This document shows positions 16,607-27,922 of a DNA stretch of 64,000 nucleotides, in pieces. A model generated the notes under the pieces. It had not been told where the DNA came from. It saw only the letters and a program-made list of their open reading frames with translations, and searched no databases. The position numbers and the translations under genes were made by a program. Origin of the DNA: Peteryoungia wuzhouensis (GTDB lineage: Bacteria > Pseudomonadota > Alphaproteobacteria > Rhizobiales > Rhizobiaceae); NCBI RefSeq assembly GCF_003205195.1, contig NZ_QJRY01000011.1, positions 41,404 through 105,403 of the forward strand, read 5' to 3'. Numbering within the stretch: the first letter of the stretch is position 1; each line of letters begins with the position of its first letter.

Positions 16607-18484
16607 ATGAGCGATTTGGAGCCCACTGCAGAGGCCAAGGCCGCCCCCGGCGGATACCGCGTTCTCGCCCGCAAATATCGTCCCAAAGACTTTACCGATC
16701 TGATGGTCGGCCAGGAGCCGATGGTCCGCACGCTGACGAATGCGTTCGAGACCGGACGTATCGCTCAGGCCTATATGCTGACCGGCGTGCGCGGGGTGGG
16801 CAAGACGACGACGGCGCGCATTCTGGCGCGGGCGCTGAACTACAAGACCGCCGAAATCGACAAGCCGACGATCGACCTTCGCATCCCCGGCGAACATTGC
16901 CAGGCGATCATGGAAGGCCGGCATGTCGACGTGATCGAGATGGATGCGGCCTCGCATACCGGTATCGACGATATCAGAGAGATCATCGAGCAGGTGCGTT
17001 ATCGCCCGGTTTCGGCGCGCTACAAGGTCTATATCATCGACGAAGTGCACATGCTGTCGACGGCGGCCTTCAACGGGCTGTTGAAGACGCTGGAAGAGCC
17101 TCCGGAGCATGTGAAGTTCATCTTCGCGACGACCGAAATCCGCAAGGTTCCGATCACGGTTCTCTCCCGCTGCCAGCGCTTCGACCTGCGGCGGATCAGT
17201 GCCGGCGATCTCGTCGGGCTGTTTTCGACCATTGCATCTAAGGAAGGCATCCAGGCCGAGGAAGAGGCGCTGGCGATGATTGCGCGCGCGGCCGAAGGTT
17301 CGGCGCGCGACGGACTGTCGCTGCTCGATCAGGCGATCGCGCATGGCGGCGGCATGGTGCATGCGGATGCCGTGCGCGCCATGCTGGGTCTTGCCGACCG
17401 GGCGCGTATTGTCGATCTGTTCGAGCATGTGGTGCGCGGCGACGTGGCAACCGCGCTGTCGGAGTTCGGCAGCCAGTATGAGGCGGGCGCCAGCCCGTCG
17501 GTGGTGCTGACCGATCTTGCCGATTTCACCCATCTGGTGACGCGGCTCAAATATATTCCGACTGCCTCGCAGGACCCGTCGCTCTCCGAAGCCGAGCGGG
17601 TGCGCGGTGGTGAACTGGCTGACACTGTCGCCGTGACGACGCTGTCGCGCATGTGGCAGATGCTGCTCAAGGGCATTCCGGAGGTGGAGGCGTCGTCTCG
17701 GCCGGCCGGGGCTGCGGAAATGGTGCTGATCCGGCTGGCGCATGCGGCGCATCTCCCCTCGCCTGAGGATGCGGCGCGACGCCTGCTTGAGATGTCGAAT
17801 GGCGAAGGCGGCGACAGCGCGCCGTCTGCCCCGCGCCCGAATGGCGGCGGCGGTGGCGCTTCGATGGCGATGCGGGTTCAGGCGGTGGCGCAGCCATCGC
17901 AGGACAGCGCTCCGCGCCCGGCGATGAGCCAGCCTGTGGCGCATCTGCAGAGCGTGCCGGCTGGCGATGCGCTGCCGCGAACCATGGAAACCGTTCAGCC
18001 TAGGGTGCAGGAGGCGCCGGCGCCGCTGATCGAGGTCAACTCGCTCGACGATATCGCCGACCTCTGCACGAAGAACCGAAGCCCGGTGCTGCGCGCACAG
18101 CTTCGCCAGTTCGTGCATCTGGTGAAGATCGAGCCGGGGCGGCTGGAGATCCGGCTGGAGACGCAGTGCCCACCGACCATCGTCAACGAGCTGAAGCTTC
18201 GGCTGACCGAGTGGACCGGGATCAACTGGTGGGTGACGCTGTCGAACGAAGCCGGCTCGCCGACGCTGGTGCAGACAGAAAATTCGACGCGTGAGGCGCG
18301 GCTGCTCGATGCGCGGCAGGATCCTGACGTAGCCGCGATCCTGTCGCGTTTCCCCGGTGCCAAGATTACCGACGTGCGGATCAAGGCGGGCGCTGTCGAA
18401 GACGACGACACGTTGGTAACCCCGCCTGCGGCGGCGGAATCGGCCGAGGGCGATATCCTGCCGGGCGACGATATCGAATTCTAA
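16607..18484 (+). CDS. dnaX: DNA polymerase III subunit gamma/tau
   Basis: 625 residues. AAA+ clamp-loader motifs are Walker A GVRGVGKTTTA (about 58-68), Walker B YIIDEVHML (about 141-149), sensor 1 FIFATTE and the SRC box in VLSRCQRF. After about residue 370 there is a Pro/Gly-rich linker and a tau-like C-terminal domain. The zinc-module cysteines of E. coli DnaX are mostly absent; only a lone Cys in GEHCQAIMEG remains, as in other rhizobia. The start at 16607 (MSDLEPTAEAK) is chosen because earlier in-frame codons lie within the SRP RNA; ATG at 16568 is an alternative. Confidence 0.93.
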   Translation: MSDLEPTAEAKAAPGGYRVLARKYRPKDFTDLMVGQEPMVRTLTNAFETGRIAQAYMLTGVRGVGKTTTARILARALNYKTAEIDKPTIDLRIPGEHCQAIMEGRHVDVIEMDAASHTGIDDIREIIEQVRYRPVSARYKVYIIDEVHMLSTAAFNGLLKTLEEPPEHVKFIFATTEIRKVPITVLSRCQRFDLRRISAGDLVGLFSTIASKEGIQAEEEALAMIARAAEGSARDGLSLLDQAIAHGGGMVHADAVRAMLGLADRARIVDLFEHVVRGDVATALSEFGSQYEAGASPSVVLTDLADFTHLVTRLKYIPTASQDPSLSEAERVRGGELADTVAVTTLSRMWQMLLKGIPEVEASSRPAGAAEMVLIRLAHAAHLPSPEDAARRLLEMSNGEGGDSAPSAPRPNGGGGGASMAMRVQAVAQPSQDSAPRPAMSQPVAHLQSVPAGDALPRTMETVQPRVQEAPAPLIEVNSLDDIADLCTKNRSPVLRAQLRQFVHLVKIEPGRLEIRLETQCPPTIVNELKLRLTEWTGINWWVTLSNEAGSPTLVQTENSTREARLLDARQDPDVAAILSRFPGAKITDVRIKAGAVEDDDTLVTPPAAAESAEGDILPGDDIEF

Positions 18485-18532
18485 AGGCGCTGCGCGCGCC
18501 ACATCAATCGAGAAGAGACCAAGGAGACGACG

Positions 18533-18856
18533 ATGCGCGACATCATGGGCATGATGGGCAAGGTCAAGGAAATGCAGGGCAAGATGGAGAAGATGCAGGC
18601 GGAAATCGCCGCACTCGAAATCGAAGGCAAATCCGGCGGCGGCCTCGTCAGCGTCGTCTTGACCGGCAAGGGCGAGCTGCGCAGCGTCAAGATCGACCCG
18701 TCGCTGTTCAAGGAAGACGACGTCGAGATCCTGGAAGACCTGATCGTGGCGGCCCACAAGGACGCCAAGGACAAGGTGGAAGCGCAGACCCAGGAAAAGA
18801 TGGCATCTGTCACCGCCGGCATTCCGCTGCCGCCGGGCATGAAGCTGCCGTTTTAA
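18533..18856 (+). CDS. ybaB: YbaB/EbfC nucleoid-associated protein
   Basis: 107 residues. It has the family's Met/Lys-rich N-terminal helix ([20 protein letters not shown], about 5-24), the [21 protein letters not shown] strand region (first 20 residues at about 36-55), and a terminal LPPGMKLPF. The dimeric DNA-binding protein coats DNA. It sits 48 nt after dnaX, the classical dnaX-ybaB-recR order, although here recR is separated by three unrelated genes. Its last bases overlap the end of the convergent hydrolase gene. Confidence 0.95.
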   Translation: MRDIMGMMGKVKEMQGKMEKMQAEIAALEIEGKSGGGLVSVVLTGKGELRSVKIDPSLFKEDDVEILEDLIVAAHKDAKDKVEAQTQEKMASVTAGIPLPPGMKLPF

Positions 18857-19740
18857 TCAAAGCGGCGATGCGGCCAGGGGTTCACGCCCTCCCGCAACCA
18901 CAGAAGCGTATCGAGCCAGAAGCCGTTTTCATGGCGGGACCGGAAGAGGTCGAAATGGCCGATTTCGGAACCTCCGGCATCTTCCGGCTTCAGCATGACC
19001 TTCTCAACGGTCGCGCCGTCATAATAGGACGCGGCGCGGCGCATGGCGGACGGGGTGGCGAAATCGTCATCCGTCACGCTGACCGCCAGGATTTCGGCGG
19101 CGACGGCCGAGAAGCGCGACCGCAGGTCTGACGCTTCGTGCGGGGTGTAGCCCCTTTCTATGCGGCGGCCGCGGAAGGCCCATTCGAGGGCCACACCCTT
19201 CGGCAGGTCTTCGAGCCAGCCGAGCCTGCGGCCGGGGAAATAACCCAGCGTCATGGCCAAAGCCGGCATCACGAGGTGCCATTTCAAGAGATAGCGAAGG
19301 CGCTTGGCGGGACGGTAGTCGGGCCAGTAGGCATATTGCGCGCCGATCGTGAGCATGCGGCGAATGCGCGGCGCACGCGCCGCATAACCGGGTAGGAAGC
19401 CGCCGATCGAATGGCCGACCACAAGGACAGGGCTTTGCGGGAAATGTTCTGCTGCGAATTGCAGGACCGCATCGAAATCCCTCTCGCCCCAGTCGCGCCA
19501 GCGGAAGGCGACACCTTTCAGCGTTTCCGGTCGTGACTGACCGATGCCGCGATAATCATAGGTGATCGCGTGGAAGCCGTGGGCCGCGAGGAAGCGGGCA
19601 TAGGCATGGTAGAACCGCGCCGCGACACCGGTGGCGGCGTTGATGATGACGACGGCCGTGGCCGGTTCACGGCACGGCCAGAGATGACCGCCGAGGCGGA
19701 TGCCGTCCGCGCAGCTGATTTCGATCTCTTCCGCATCCAT
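18853..19740 (-). CDS. alpha/beta hydrolase family protein
   Basis: 295 residues. The nucleophile elbow GHSIGG is at about 108-113, following LVV; an oxyanion region [11 protein letters not shown] lies near 34-44 and an [11 protein letters not shown] motif near 60. A late Asp/His region ([12 protein letters not shown] and [12 protein letters not shown]) supplies the rest of the triad. The pattern matches uncharacterised serine hydrolases (COG4757-like). It is divergent from a TetR gene with a shared 79-nt promoter region, so it is the likely target of that repressor. Substrate unknown. Confidence 0.82.
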   Translation of the reverse strand: MDAEEIEISCADGIRLGGHLWPCREPATAVVIINAATGVAARFYHAYARFLAAHGFHAITYDYRGIGQSRPETLKGVAFRWRDWGERDFDAVLQFAAEHFPQSPVLVVGHSIGGFLPGYAARAPRIRRMLTIGAQYAYWPDYRPAKRLRYLLKWHLVMPALAMTLGYFPGRRLGWLEDLPKGVALEWAFRGRRIERGYTPHEASDLRSRFSAVAAEILAVSVTDDDFATPSAMRRAASYYDGATVEKVMLKPEDAGGSEIGHFDLFRSRHENGFWLDTLLWLREGVNPWPHRRFD

Positions 19741-19787
19741 GGCCGGCCTCCCGAACGTGCCGCCATCATCACCCGGTTCTTCCGTTG

Positions 19788-19811
19788 TGTATACTCACTG
19801 GTCAGTATACA
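19788..19811. promoter_or_regulatory. perfect palindromic operator between hydrolase and TetR genes
   Basis: TGTATACT (19788-19795) and AGTATACA (19804-19811) are exact inverted copies with an 8-nt spacer that itself continues the symmetry partly (CACTGGTC). It ends 8 nt before the TetR start codon and lies 47 nt upstream of the hydrolase start, so one bound dimer or dimer pair could repress both promoters. Confidence 0.75.
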
Positions 19812-19819
19812 TTGGTCGC

Positions 19820-20413
19820 ATGGCCAGCGAACGAACGACCCGCGACACCATCATCGATGCCGCCAACCGGCTGTTCTACCGCGAGGGGATCCGCGCGGTG
19901 AGCGTCGATGCCGTGGCCGAGGCCGCCGGGCTGACGAAGCGGTCGCTCTATTATCACTTCAAGAGCAAGGACGAGTTGATCGCCGATTACCTTCGGCTGC
20001 GCGACCATCCCAATCTGCAGCGCTATGCGACGTGGTATGCGGCCGCAGAGGGCGGGGTCACCGAGCGGATCGGGGCGATTTTCGACCACCTTGCCAACGA
20101 GGCGGGCAAGCCGGGATGGAAGGGCTGCGGCTTCTTGCGCACGGCGGCAGAACTGGTCAACCAGCCGGGGCATCCGGCCCTCAAGATCGGCGTCGATCAC
20201 AAGAAACGCGTCGAAGACTGGTTTGCGGAGATCCTTGCGGAGAACGGCGTGTCGGAGCCGGCGCGCCTCGCCCGACAGGTTTCGCTTCTGATCGACGGCG
20301 CGTTCAGCCAGGCGATGCTTTACCGCGATCCGAGCTATTTCCACGAAGCCGGGCTTGCGGCGCAGGCGCTGGTCCGCTCTGCCGTGTCGGGTCCGTCGAC
20401 TGGTTCGACCTGA
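19820..20413 (+). CDS. TetR-family transcriptional regulator
   Basis: 197 residues. The HTH domain is at residues 5-55 (RDTIIDAANRLFYREGIRAV then GLTKRSLYYHFKSKDELI). The ligand domain carries KGCGFLRTAAELVNQPGHPA (about 101-120), typical of the subfamily near LmrA/YxaF-type regulators. The start at 19820 was chosen because it follows the operator and aligns with the family; an upstream in-frame ATG would place the operator inside the gene. It probably represses itself and the divergent alpha/beta hydrolase. Confidence 0.9.
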   Translation: MASERTTRDTIIDAANRLFYREGIRAVSVDAVAEAAGLTKRSLYYHFKSKDELIADYLRLRDHPNLQRYATWYAAAEGGVTERIGAIFDHLANEAGKPGWKGCGFLRTAAELVNQPGHPALKIGVDHKKRVEDWFAEILAENGVSEPARLARQVSLLIDGAFSQAMLYRDPSYFHEAGLAAQALVRSAVSGPSTGST

Positions 20414-20422
20414 ACCGGAGGC

Positions 20423-21043
20423 TCACATCTCGCCGGCGAGGATGGCGTCCCTGGTCTTGTAGTGGACCGGGGCAGAGAGGTAGCGGGCGCGATCTGCCTC
20501 ACTCAGCTTGCGGCCGTAGGTCGCCATCATGTCCGCCATCGTGACGCGCTCGCCGTCATAGGGGGTGTAGGTGACCGGCTGGCCGGCTTCGACCATGCCG
20601 CCCTGGAGCACCCTGGCATAGGCGCCGGGGCGGGCGGCCTGTGTGTAGCGCTTGACGATTTTCGGGTCGCCCATGTGGGCGGCAAAGGTGGCACAGGGCA
20701 TGCGGGGCGAGGTGATTTCGAGCAGGACATCGCCAATTGAAAAGCGGTCACCGGCGGCGAGCATCTGGCTTTCCAGACCTTCGATCACGAGGTTTTCGCC
20801 GAACATGCCATGATGCAGTTCCCGACCGAGCTCTTTGCTCCACCAGTCGATATCGAGGCTGCCCTGGATGTATACGGCCTGATCGACGCCGCCATGGTGT
20901 TTGCGGTCGAGGATTGCATCACCGACGAGGCCTTCGGCATCGATCATGATTGGCCCCTGAATGGCGAGCTTGTTGATGCCGGTCTTGTATTTCTTGCCCG
21001 CCAGGACTTCCGGCCGGCCGAGGCAAACGGCGAGGATTTTCAT
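20423..21043 (-). CDS. MOSC domain-containing protein (YiiM-like)
   Basis: 206 residues. The MOSC beta-barrel is shown by [20 protein letters not shown] (about 38-57), [13 protein letters not shown] (about 78-90) and the conserved Cys in [15 protein letters not shown] (about 111-125). MOSC domains handle sulfur on molybdenum cofactor; YiiM-type proteins detoxify N-hydroxylated bases through a molybdopterin reductase. The function here is family inference. It is convergent with the TetR gene (9-nt gap) and divergent from recR. Confidence 0.88.
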   Translation of the reverse strand: MKILAVCLGRPEVLAGKKYKTGINKLAIQGPIMIDAEGLVGDAILDRKHHGGVDQAVYIQGSLDIDWWSKELGRELHHGMFGENLVIEGLESQMLAAGDRFSIGDVLLEITSPRMPCATFAAHMGDPKIVKRYTQAARPGAYARVLQGGMVEAGQPVTYTPYDGERVTMADMMATYGRKLSEADRARYLSAPVHYKTRDAILAGEM

Positions 21044-21100
21044 CGGAGATTTCCCGTTCTGCGATTCCGTTCTTGGTCTATATGGGCTAGAAACGCCGCC

Positions 21101-21706
21101 ATGGCAAAACGAGTCACCGGTCCCGAAATCGAGAAGCTGATCCAGCTGCTGGCGAAAGTGCCGGGGTTAGGTCCCCGCTCGGCCCGCCGCGCGGCGCTGC
21201 ACCTGATCAAGAAGAAGGACCAGTTGCTTGGTCCTCTCGGTCATGCGCTGGGCGAGGCCTATGACAAGGTGAAGATCTGCTCCTGCTGCGGCAATGTCGA
21301 CACGATCGATCCCTGCAGCGTCTGCACCGATGTGCAGCGCGACAGCTCCGTGATCATCGTTGTTGAGGATGTCTCTGATCTCTGGGCGCTGGAGCGGGCA
21401 ACCGCGATGAACACGGCCTATCATGTGCTCGGCGGCACGCTGTCGCCGCTCGACGGGGTCGGGCCTGATGATCTCAACATCAAAGGCCTGATCGAGCGGG
21501 TGGCCAAGGGCGGGATCCGCGAGATCATCATCGCCGTCAATGCCACCGTCGAGGGGCAGACCACGGCGCATTACATCACCGATCATCTCGCCGGGCTCGA
21601 CGTCAAGATCACGCGGCTGGCGCATGGCGTTCCCGTCGGCGGCGAGCTCGACTATCTCGACGAAGGCACACTGTCGGCGGCGCTGCGCGCCCGGACGGCG
21701 ATCTGA
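21101..21706 (+). CDS. recR: recombination protein RecR
   Basis: 201 residues, standard RecR length. Helix-hairpin-helix [20 protein letters not shown] lies at about 16-35. A C4 zinc finger ([16 protein letters not shown], about 57-72) follows, then a Toprim domain ([12 protein letters not shown], about 86-97) and the late [16 protein letters not shown]. With RecF/RecO it loads RecA at gaps; recF is also in this window. The start at 21101 excludes an upstream in-frame extension over the divergent MOSC gene. It is separated from dnaX-ybaB by an inserted hydrolase/TetR/MOSC trio. Confidence 0.95.
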   Translation: MAKRVTGPEIEKLIQLLAKVPGLGPRSARRAALHLIKKKDQLLGPLGHALGEAYDKVKICSCCGNVDTIDPCSVCTDVQRDSSVIIVVEDVSDLWALERATAMNTAYHVLGGTLSPLDGVGPDDLNIKGLIERVAKGGIREIIIAVNATVEGQTTAHYITDHLAGLDVKITRLAHGVPVGGELDYLDEGTLSAALRARTAI

Positions 21707-21729
21707 CCGCTCCTTTGAGGAGGTTTTTT

Positions 21730-22989
21730 ATGCTGCGACTGATTTCCCTACCCGGCCGTCTGCTGACGATCGCGGGCCTTCTGTTTGCGTCGGCAAGCGG
21801 TGCTTCGGCTGCGCCGTCGAAAAGCCAGGTCGAGGCGCAGTTCCAGCGCTGGATCGCGACCGATCTCTGGCAGGCCGCGAAAACCGGGGGCATCGAGAAA
21901 TCCGTCTTCGACAGGACGATGCAAGGGGCGGTGCTGAAATGGGACCTGCCGGATCTCGTGCCCCCCGGCACCAAGCCGCCGAAGGAGCAGGCGCAGAGCC
22001 AGGCGGAATTTTCGTCGCCGGCCAGCTATTTTTCCGAAAAGCGGCTGCAGGGGCTGGCGGCGACCGGACGGTCGCTTGCCGCTCAATATGGCTCGACGCT
22101 GCGCAAGATCGAGGCGACTTATGGGGTGCCGGGTTCGGTGCTTGTCGCGATCTGGGGGCGCGAATCCGGCTTCGGCAAGGCGAAACTACCCTATAGGGCA
22201 ATCGACGTTCTGGCGACCAAGGCCTTCATGTCGACCCGCAAGCCGCTCTTCCAGCAGGAGCTGATTTCGGCGCTGCATATCATCGAAAGCGGCGACGTGC
22301 CGGCCGAGCGGATGATGGGGTCGTGGGCGGGGGCGCTCGGGCAGCCGCAGTTCATGCCGGGCAGCTATCTGAAATATGCCGTCGACTTCGACGGGGACGG
22401 CAAGCGCGACATCTGGAACTCGGTGCCGGATGCGCTGGCCTCGATCGCCAATTACCTGGTGAAGAGCGGCTGGCAGAAGGGTCGCGACTGGGGCTACGAG
22501 GTTTCCATTCCCGACGTGGTGTCCTGTGCGCAGGAAGGGCCTGACCGGGCAAAGCTGGTTTCTGTCTGGGCGGGCGAAGGCATAAAGCGGATTTCGGGCA
22601 AGGGCTTTCCCTCGAGCGAGACGAAACAGCAGGCGATGATGCTGGTGCCGGCGGGCACAAACGGGCCGGAATTTCTCGTCACGCCGAATTTCTACGTGAT
22701 CAAGGAATACAACAATTCCGACCTCTATGCGCTGTTCATCGGCAATCTGGCCGACCGGATCGGCTCCGGTGGCGGGGCGTTCAAGGGCGCCTGGGGCGAC
22801 GTCGGCAAGATGCTGCGCTCGGATGTGCTTGCCATGCAACAGGCGCTGGTGGCGCAGGGTTATGACGTCGGGAAAGTGGACGGGCTGCCGGGTTACAAGA
22901 CTCGCCGGTCGCTCGGCGAATGGCAGACCCGCCAGGGCATGCGGCCGACCTGCTATCCGAACGAGGGGCTGAAGGCCAAGCTGCGCTGA
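21730..22989 (+). CDS. lytic murein transglycosylase (MltB-like, family 3) with peptidoglycan-binding domain
   Basis: 419 residues from ATG 21730, which has GAGGAGG at ideal spacing. A signal peptide (core LLTIAGLLFASASGASA) is followed by the MltB/SLT fold, with catalytic Glu in WGRESGFG (about 148), MGSWAGALGQPQFMPGSY (about 202-219) and DFDGDGKRDIW. A C-terminal PG_binding_1 domain starts near residue 355 (VLAMQQALVAQGYDVGKVDG). It cleaves glycan strands to 1,6-anhydro-muropeptides in the periplasm. Single gene, convergent with an MFS gene 13 nt away. Confidence 0.9.
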   Translation: MLRLISLPGRLLTIAGLLFASASGASAAPSKSQVEAQFQRWIATDLWQAAKTGGIEKSVFDRTMQGAVLKWDLPDLVPPGTKPPKEQAQSQAEFSSPASYFSEKRLQGLAATGRSLAAQYGSTLRKIEATYGVPGSVLVAIWGRESGFGKAKLPYRAIDVLATKAFMSTRKPLFQQELISALHIIESGDVPAERMMGSWAGALGQPQFMPGSYLKYAVDFDGDGKRDIWNSVPDALASIANYLVKSGWQKGRDWGYEVSIPDVVSCAQEGPDRAKLVSVWAGEGIKRISGKGFPSSETKQQAMMLVPAGTNGPEFLVTPNFYVIKEYNNSDLYALFIGNLADRIGSGGGAFKGAWGDVGKMLRSDVLAMQQALVAQGYDVGKVDGLPGYKTRRSLGEWQTRQGMRPTCYPNEGLKAKLR

Positions 22990-23002
22990 TCGATCTGCCC
23001 CG

Positions 23003-24631
23003 TCACGGGTGATCGACCGGGTGCTGGTGGAAGACGTCATCCGACGGCGGGATGGCCTGGCGCTCGATCATGCGATGCACATGTGGCGGCGACGTGCCGC
23101 GATGCAGTTCGAGCAGGCGGTCGGTGATCTCGGCATCGGCCTTGGTGCGCCGGTGGTTGTGGCGGACGTAATCCACCCAGGTCGGGACGTGATAGGTCTC
23201 GGTCCAGATGTCGGGGTTTTCCAGGTCGCGCATCAGGGTCCAGTTGCGGGCACCATCCCTCAGTCGAATGCGGCGGCGCTCGACCATGACCCTCAAGAAT
23301 TCCGGCACGTCGGCATCGGTGATCTCGAAATCGATCTGGATGACGATCGGGCCGCTGCGTGGGCGGATGTCGAGCCGGAGCGACGGTTCATTGAAGCGGT
23401 TGAGCGGATCGAGATCGAGGGTGGCGAAGGCCGGCATGGGCAGAACGAAGCCGATGGCAACGCCCACCATCATGAGAATGCCGGAGGCGACCAGCGCCTC
23501 TGACGAGCCGGCGCTCTCGGCGACGCTGCCCCAGAGCCAGCTGCCCGTTGCCATGCCGCCGAAGGTGGCGGTCTGGTAGAGCGAGAGTGCGCGGCCGACC
23601 ACCCAGCGCGGGGTCGAGAGCTGCACCACCGTATTGAAGAGTGACAGGGCCAGCACCCAGCAGGCGCCGGCGAGCACAAGCGCTGCGGCCGTCAGCCAGA
23701 TCGAAGTGCTGATGCCGGTTAAGGCAGCTGAGACGGCAAAACCGGCAAAGGCGGCGCGGACGATATCCTCCGAAGACAGAATTTCACGCAGGCGCTGGTT
23801 TCCAAGCGCGCCGAGGATGGCGCCGAAGCCGAAAGCACCGAGCAGGCCGCCATAGGACAAGGCTCCACCGGACAGTTGATCGCGCGCGACGATGGGCAAG
23901 AGCGAGAGGATGGCGGTAGCGGTCAGGCCGAAGACGAAGCCGCGGAACAGCACCTTGCCGAGATTGGGCGACATCGAGACGTAACGGAGGCCCGCCCAGA
24001 TGGCCTGGCCGAGCTGTTCACGCGGCAGAGGGTTCTTCGGGAAATCCGGGCGCCAGCGGATGAGCGCATAAACAATGGCAAAATAGGAAAGCGTGTTTAC
24101 GGCAAAGGCGGCCGCCGCCCCGGCGAAGGCGACGATCATGCCGCCGATCGCCGGGCCGACGCTGCGGGTGATGTTGAAGCCCATGCTGTTGAGCGAGACG
24201 GCGGCGGCGAGATCTTCGCGCGGGACGATATCGCCGACCGAGGCCTGCCAGGCCGGGTTGTTGAGCGCGGTGCCGCAGCCGATCAGGAAGGTGAAGCCAA
24301 GCAGGATCCAGGGGGTGATGAGCCCGAGCAAGGCAAAGAGGGTGAGCAGCGCCGACACCGTGATCATGAAGAGCTGGGCAGCGATCATCACGCGGCGGCG
24401 GTCGAAGCTATCGGCAATGGCGCCGGCGACCAGCGAGAGCAGCATGATCGGCCCGGTGTTGGAGGCCTGGACCAGGGCCACCATGTTTTCCGATGTCGAG
24501 ATGGAGGCCATCATCCAGGCAGCACCGACGCCCTGGATCAGACCTCCGAGATTGGAGGATATGCTGGCGAGCCAGATGCGCCGGTAGAATTCGTTGCTGA
24601 GGGGAGAAAGCGGGGAACGTCTGTCGGGCAC
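23003..24631 (-). CDS. MFS transporter, MFS_3 (transmembrane secretion effector) family with C-terminal ABM-like domain
   Basis: 542 residues from a GTG at 24631 with AAAGGA upstream; the in-frame ATG 48 codons earlier would overlap the rimP promoter region. About twelve helices occupy residues 15-410, with the MFS loop motif ADSFDRRRV (about 75). The last roughly 110 residues form a soluble ferredoxin-like domain (IVIQIDFEITDADVPEFLRV), characteristic of the MFS_3/EntS-like group of putative exporters. Substrate unknown. It is divergent from the rimP-nusA operon. Confidence 0.82.
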   Translation of the reverse strand: MPDRRSPLSPLSNEFYRRIWLASISSNLGGLIQGVGAAWMMASISTSENMVALVQASNTGPIMLLSLVAGAIADSFDRRRVMIAAQLFMITVSALLTLFALLGLITPWILLGFTFLIGCGTALNNPAWQASVGDIVPREDLAAAVSLNSMGFNITRSVGPAIGGMIVAFAGAAAAFAVNTLSYFAIVYALIRWRPDFPKNPLPREQLGQAIWAGLRYVSMSPNLGKVLFRGFVFGLTATAILSLLPIVARDQLSGGALSYGGLLGAFGFGAILGALGNQRLREILSSEDIVRAAFAGFAVSAALTGISTSIWLTAAALVLAGACWVLALSLFNTVVQLSTPRWVVGRALSLYQTATFGGMATGSWLWGSVAESAGSSEALVASGILMMVGVAIGFVLPMPAFATLDLDPLNRFNEPSLRLDIRPRSGPIVIQIDFEITDADVPEFLRVMVERRRIRLRDGARNWTLMRDLENPDIWTETYHVPTWVDYVRHNHRRTKADAEITDRLLELHRGTSPPHVHRMIERQAIPPSDDVFHQHPVDHP

Positions 24632-24738
24632 GGGTGGCTCGTCCTTTGACCGGGGGAGAACTGGCGGAAGCAGCCGGGGGTGAACTTGCAACGTGGAACG
24701 CACGAAAGGCAAGATTGTTTTTGGGCCCGGCGAAAAGC

Positions 24739-24767
24739 TTGCAATTGGCGGGTCGTTGGCGTATATG
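24739..24767 (+). promoter_or_regulatory. sigma-70-type promoter of the rimP-nusA-infB operon
   Basis: TTGCAA (24739-24744), 17-nt spacer, TATATG (24762-24767). Predicted transcription start is near 24774, giving a leader of about 85 nt that contains the terminator-like hairpin at 24800-24825. Confidence 0.6.
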
Positions 24768-24799
24768 ACATTCAAATTCTTGATCGACAGATGAAGGGT

Positions 24800-24825
24800 G
24801 GGCCCGGAAGGACCCGCTCTTTTTT
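24800..24825 (+). terminator. leader terminator/attenuator upstream of rimP
   Basis: GGGCCC and GGACCC form a stem with a GGAA loop (one mismatch), followed by GCTC and six T residues. It is located inside the rimP leader, where NusA-controlled read-through is known in other bacteria. Regulation is inference. Confidence 0.6.
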
Positions 24826-24858
24826 ATTGGCGATCGTATCCAATCGGGAGTAAAACGA

Positions 24859-25467
24859 TTGTCCGAAGAGATGCCGCAGCCGGGTCCCGGCGAAGCACGG
24901 ATCATCACTGAGACGGGGCTTGACCGTCGTATCGCCGACATCATCGAGCCCGTGCTCGTGGCGATGGATTTCAACCTGGTTCGCGTGCGCATGATGAACC
25001 AGAACGGCCTGACGCTGCAGATCATGGCGGAACGCACCGACGGCACGATGACCGTCGAAGACTGCGAAGCCGTATCGATGGCCGTATCGCCGGTGCTGGA
25101 TGTCGAGGATCCGGTCGACAAGGCCTATCATCTGGAAGTTTCGTCGCCCGGCATTGACCGGCCGATGGTGCGGAAGTCCGATTTCACCCGCTGGAACGGC
25201 CATCTGGTGAAGTGCGAGACCTCGATCCTGGTGGACAACCGGAAGCGTTTTCGCGGCAAGATCACCGCGGTCAATGAAGACGGTTTCACCCTGGAGCGCG
25301 ATCAGGTCGCGTATGGCGAGGAGCCGCGCGTGGTGATCCCGTTCAATACGCTGGCGGAAGCCAAGCTCATCCTGACGGACGATCTGATCCGTGACGCGCT
25401 TCGGGCCGACAAGCTGGCCAAGGCGCAGGCGGCAAATCAGAACGACGAAGACGACAGCGAAGAATAA
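24859..25467 (+). CDS. rimP: ribosome maturation factor RimP
   Basis: 202 residues. The start is TTG at 24859 with GGGAG eight bases upstream; an ATG four codons in is possible. The N-terminal alpha/beta domain has [20 protein letters not shown] (about 51-70) and the family motif [15 protein letters not shown] (about 92-106). A C-terminal SH3-like barrel and an acidic tail (QNDEDDSEE) follow. It acts in 30S subunit maturation. First gene of the operon rimP-nusA-ylxR-infB-rbfA-truB-rpsO-pnp. Confidence 0.94.
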   Translation: MSEEMPQPGPGEARIITETGLDRRIADIIEPVLVAMDFNLVRVRMMNQNGLTLQIMAERTDGTMTVEDCEAVSMAVSPVLDVEDPVDKAYHLEVSSPGIDRPMVRKSDFTRWNGHLVKCETSILVDNRKRFRGKITAVNEDGFTLERDQVAYGEEPRVVIPFNTLAEAKLILTDDLIRDALRADKLAKAQAANQNDEDDSEE

Positions 25468-25524
25468 CGTTTGACCCATAGCCCGAGAGCAGTTGCCCGG
25501 GTGTGAAGACGGAGACCTAAGACA

Positions 25525-27137
<1,613 letters not shown>

Positions 27138-27138
<1 letters not shown>

Positions 27139-27821
27139 TGACCGCGCTGACGCCCGACGCGCCGGAGACCGAAGACGACTTCGACCTCTCCGATGCGAAC
27201 GGACGGATGTGCATCGTCACCCGTGACAGCGGGTCGCCCGATACGCTGCTGCGGTTCGTGGCGGCACCGGACGGAACAATCGTTCCCGACCTGAAGCGGA
27301 CGCTTCCCGGTCGGGGATGCTGGGTCAGTCCTCGCCGCGAGGCGGTGGACAAGGCTGTGGCGAAGAAGCTCTTCGCCCGGGCCTTGAAGCGGGATGTGAA
27401 GGCGGATCCGGACCTCGGAGCCGCCGTCGAACGCCTGCTGATCGCCCAGTTGACGGGCATGATGAACATGGCGCGCAAGGCCGGCCAGTTCATCAGCGGC
27501 GCTGCCAAGGTGGATGCCGCGGTCAGAAGCGGCGAGGTCATCGCGGTGTTCCATTCAAAGGACGCGGCGGCGGACGGCATACGGAAGATCGACCAGGCCC
27601 GAAAGGCCTGGCACCTCGGAACAGGAGCCGATGCGGAAATCCCCGCATTCCACCTTCTGACCGGGGCGGAAATGGACGAACTGATGGGCCAGAATGCGTT
27701 TATCCATGCTTGCGCGCTTGCAGGGCAGGCGGGTGAAGGTGTAGTGAAACGCGCAACTCTGCTCGAAACCTATCGCGGCCCTGTGCTGCAGGTCTCGAGC
27801 GCTGGCCCGAAACCACAATGA
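27138..27821 (+). CDS. YlxR (DUF448) / L7Ae-like RNA-binding protein
   Basis: 227 residues. The N-terminal YlxR domain has RMCIVTRDSGSPDTLLRFVA (about 23-42) and the PGRGCWVSPRREAV motif (about 57-70). The C-terminal half resembles a ribosomal L7Ae/L30e-like fold (GMMNMARKAGQFISGAAKVD, about 107-126), which in alphaproteobacteria is fused to YlxR. Probably a nucleoid- or RNA-binding modulator. The start at 27138 overlaps the nusA stop by one base. It sits in the standard place between nusA and infB. Confidence 0.88.
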
Positions 27822-27922
27822 CGCGGTCACCGGCGAAAGTCGGCCTCCGTGGTTTAGGACAGTATGTGAACGGCGTGGTCTGATGCTCGGCATCCGGCCT
27901 CGCTCGAAGGAACGGGAACGGA

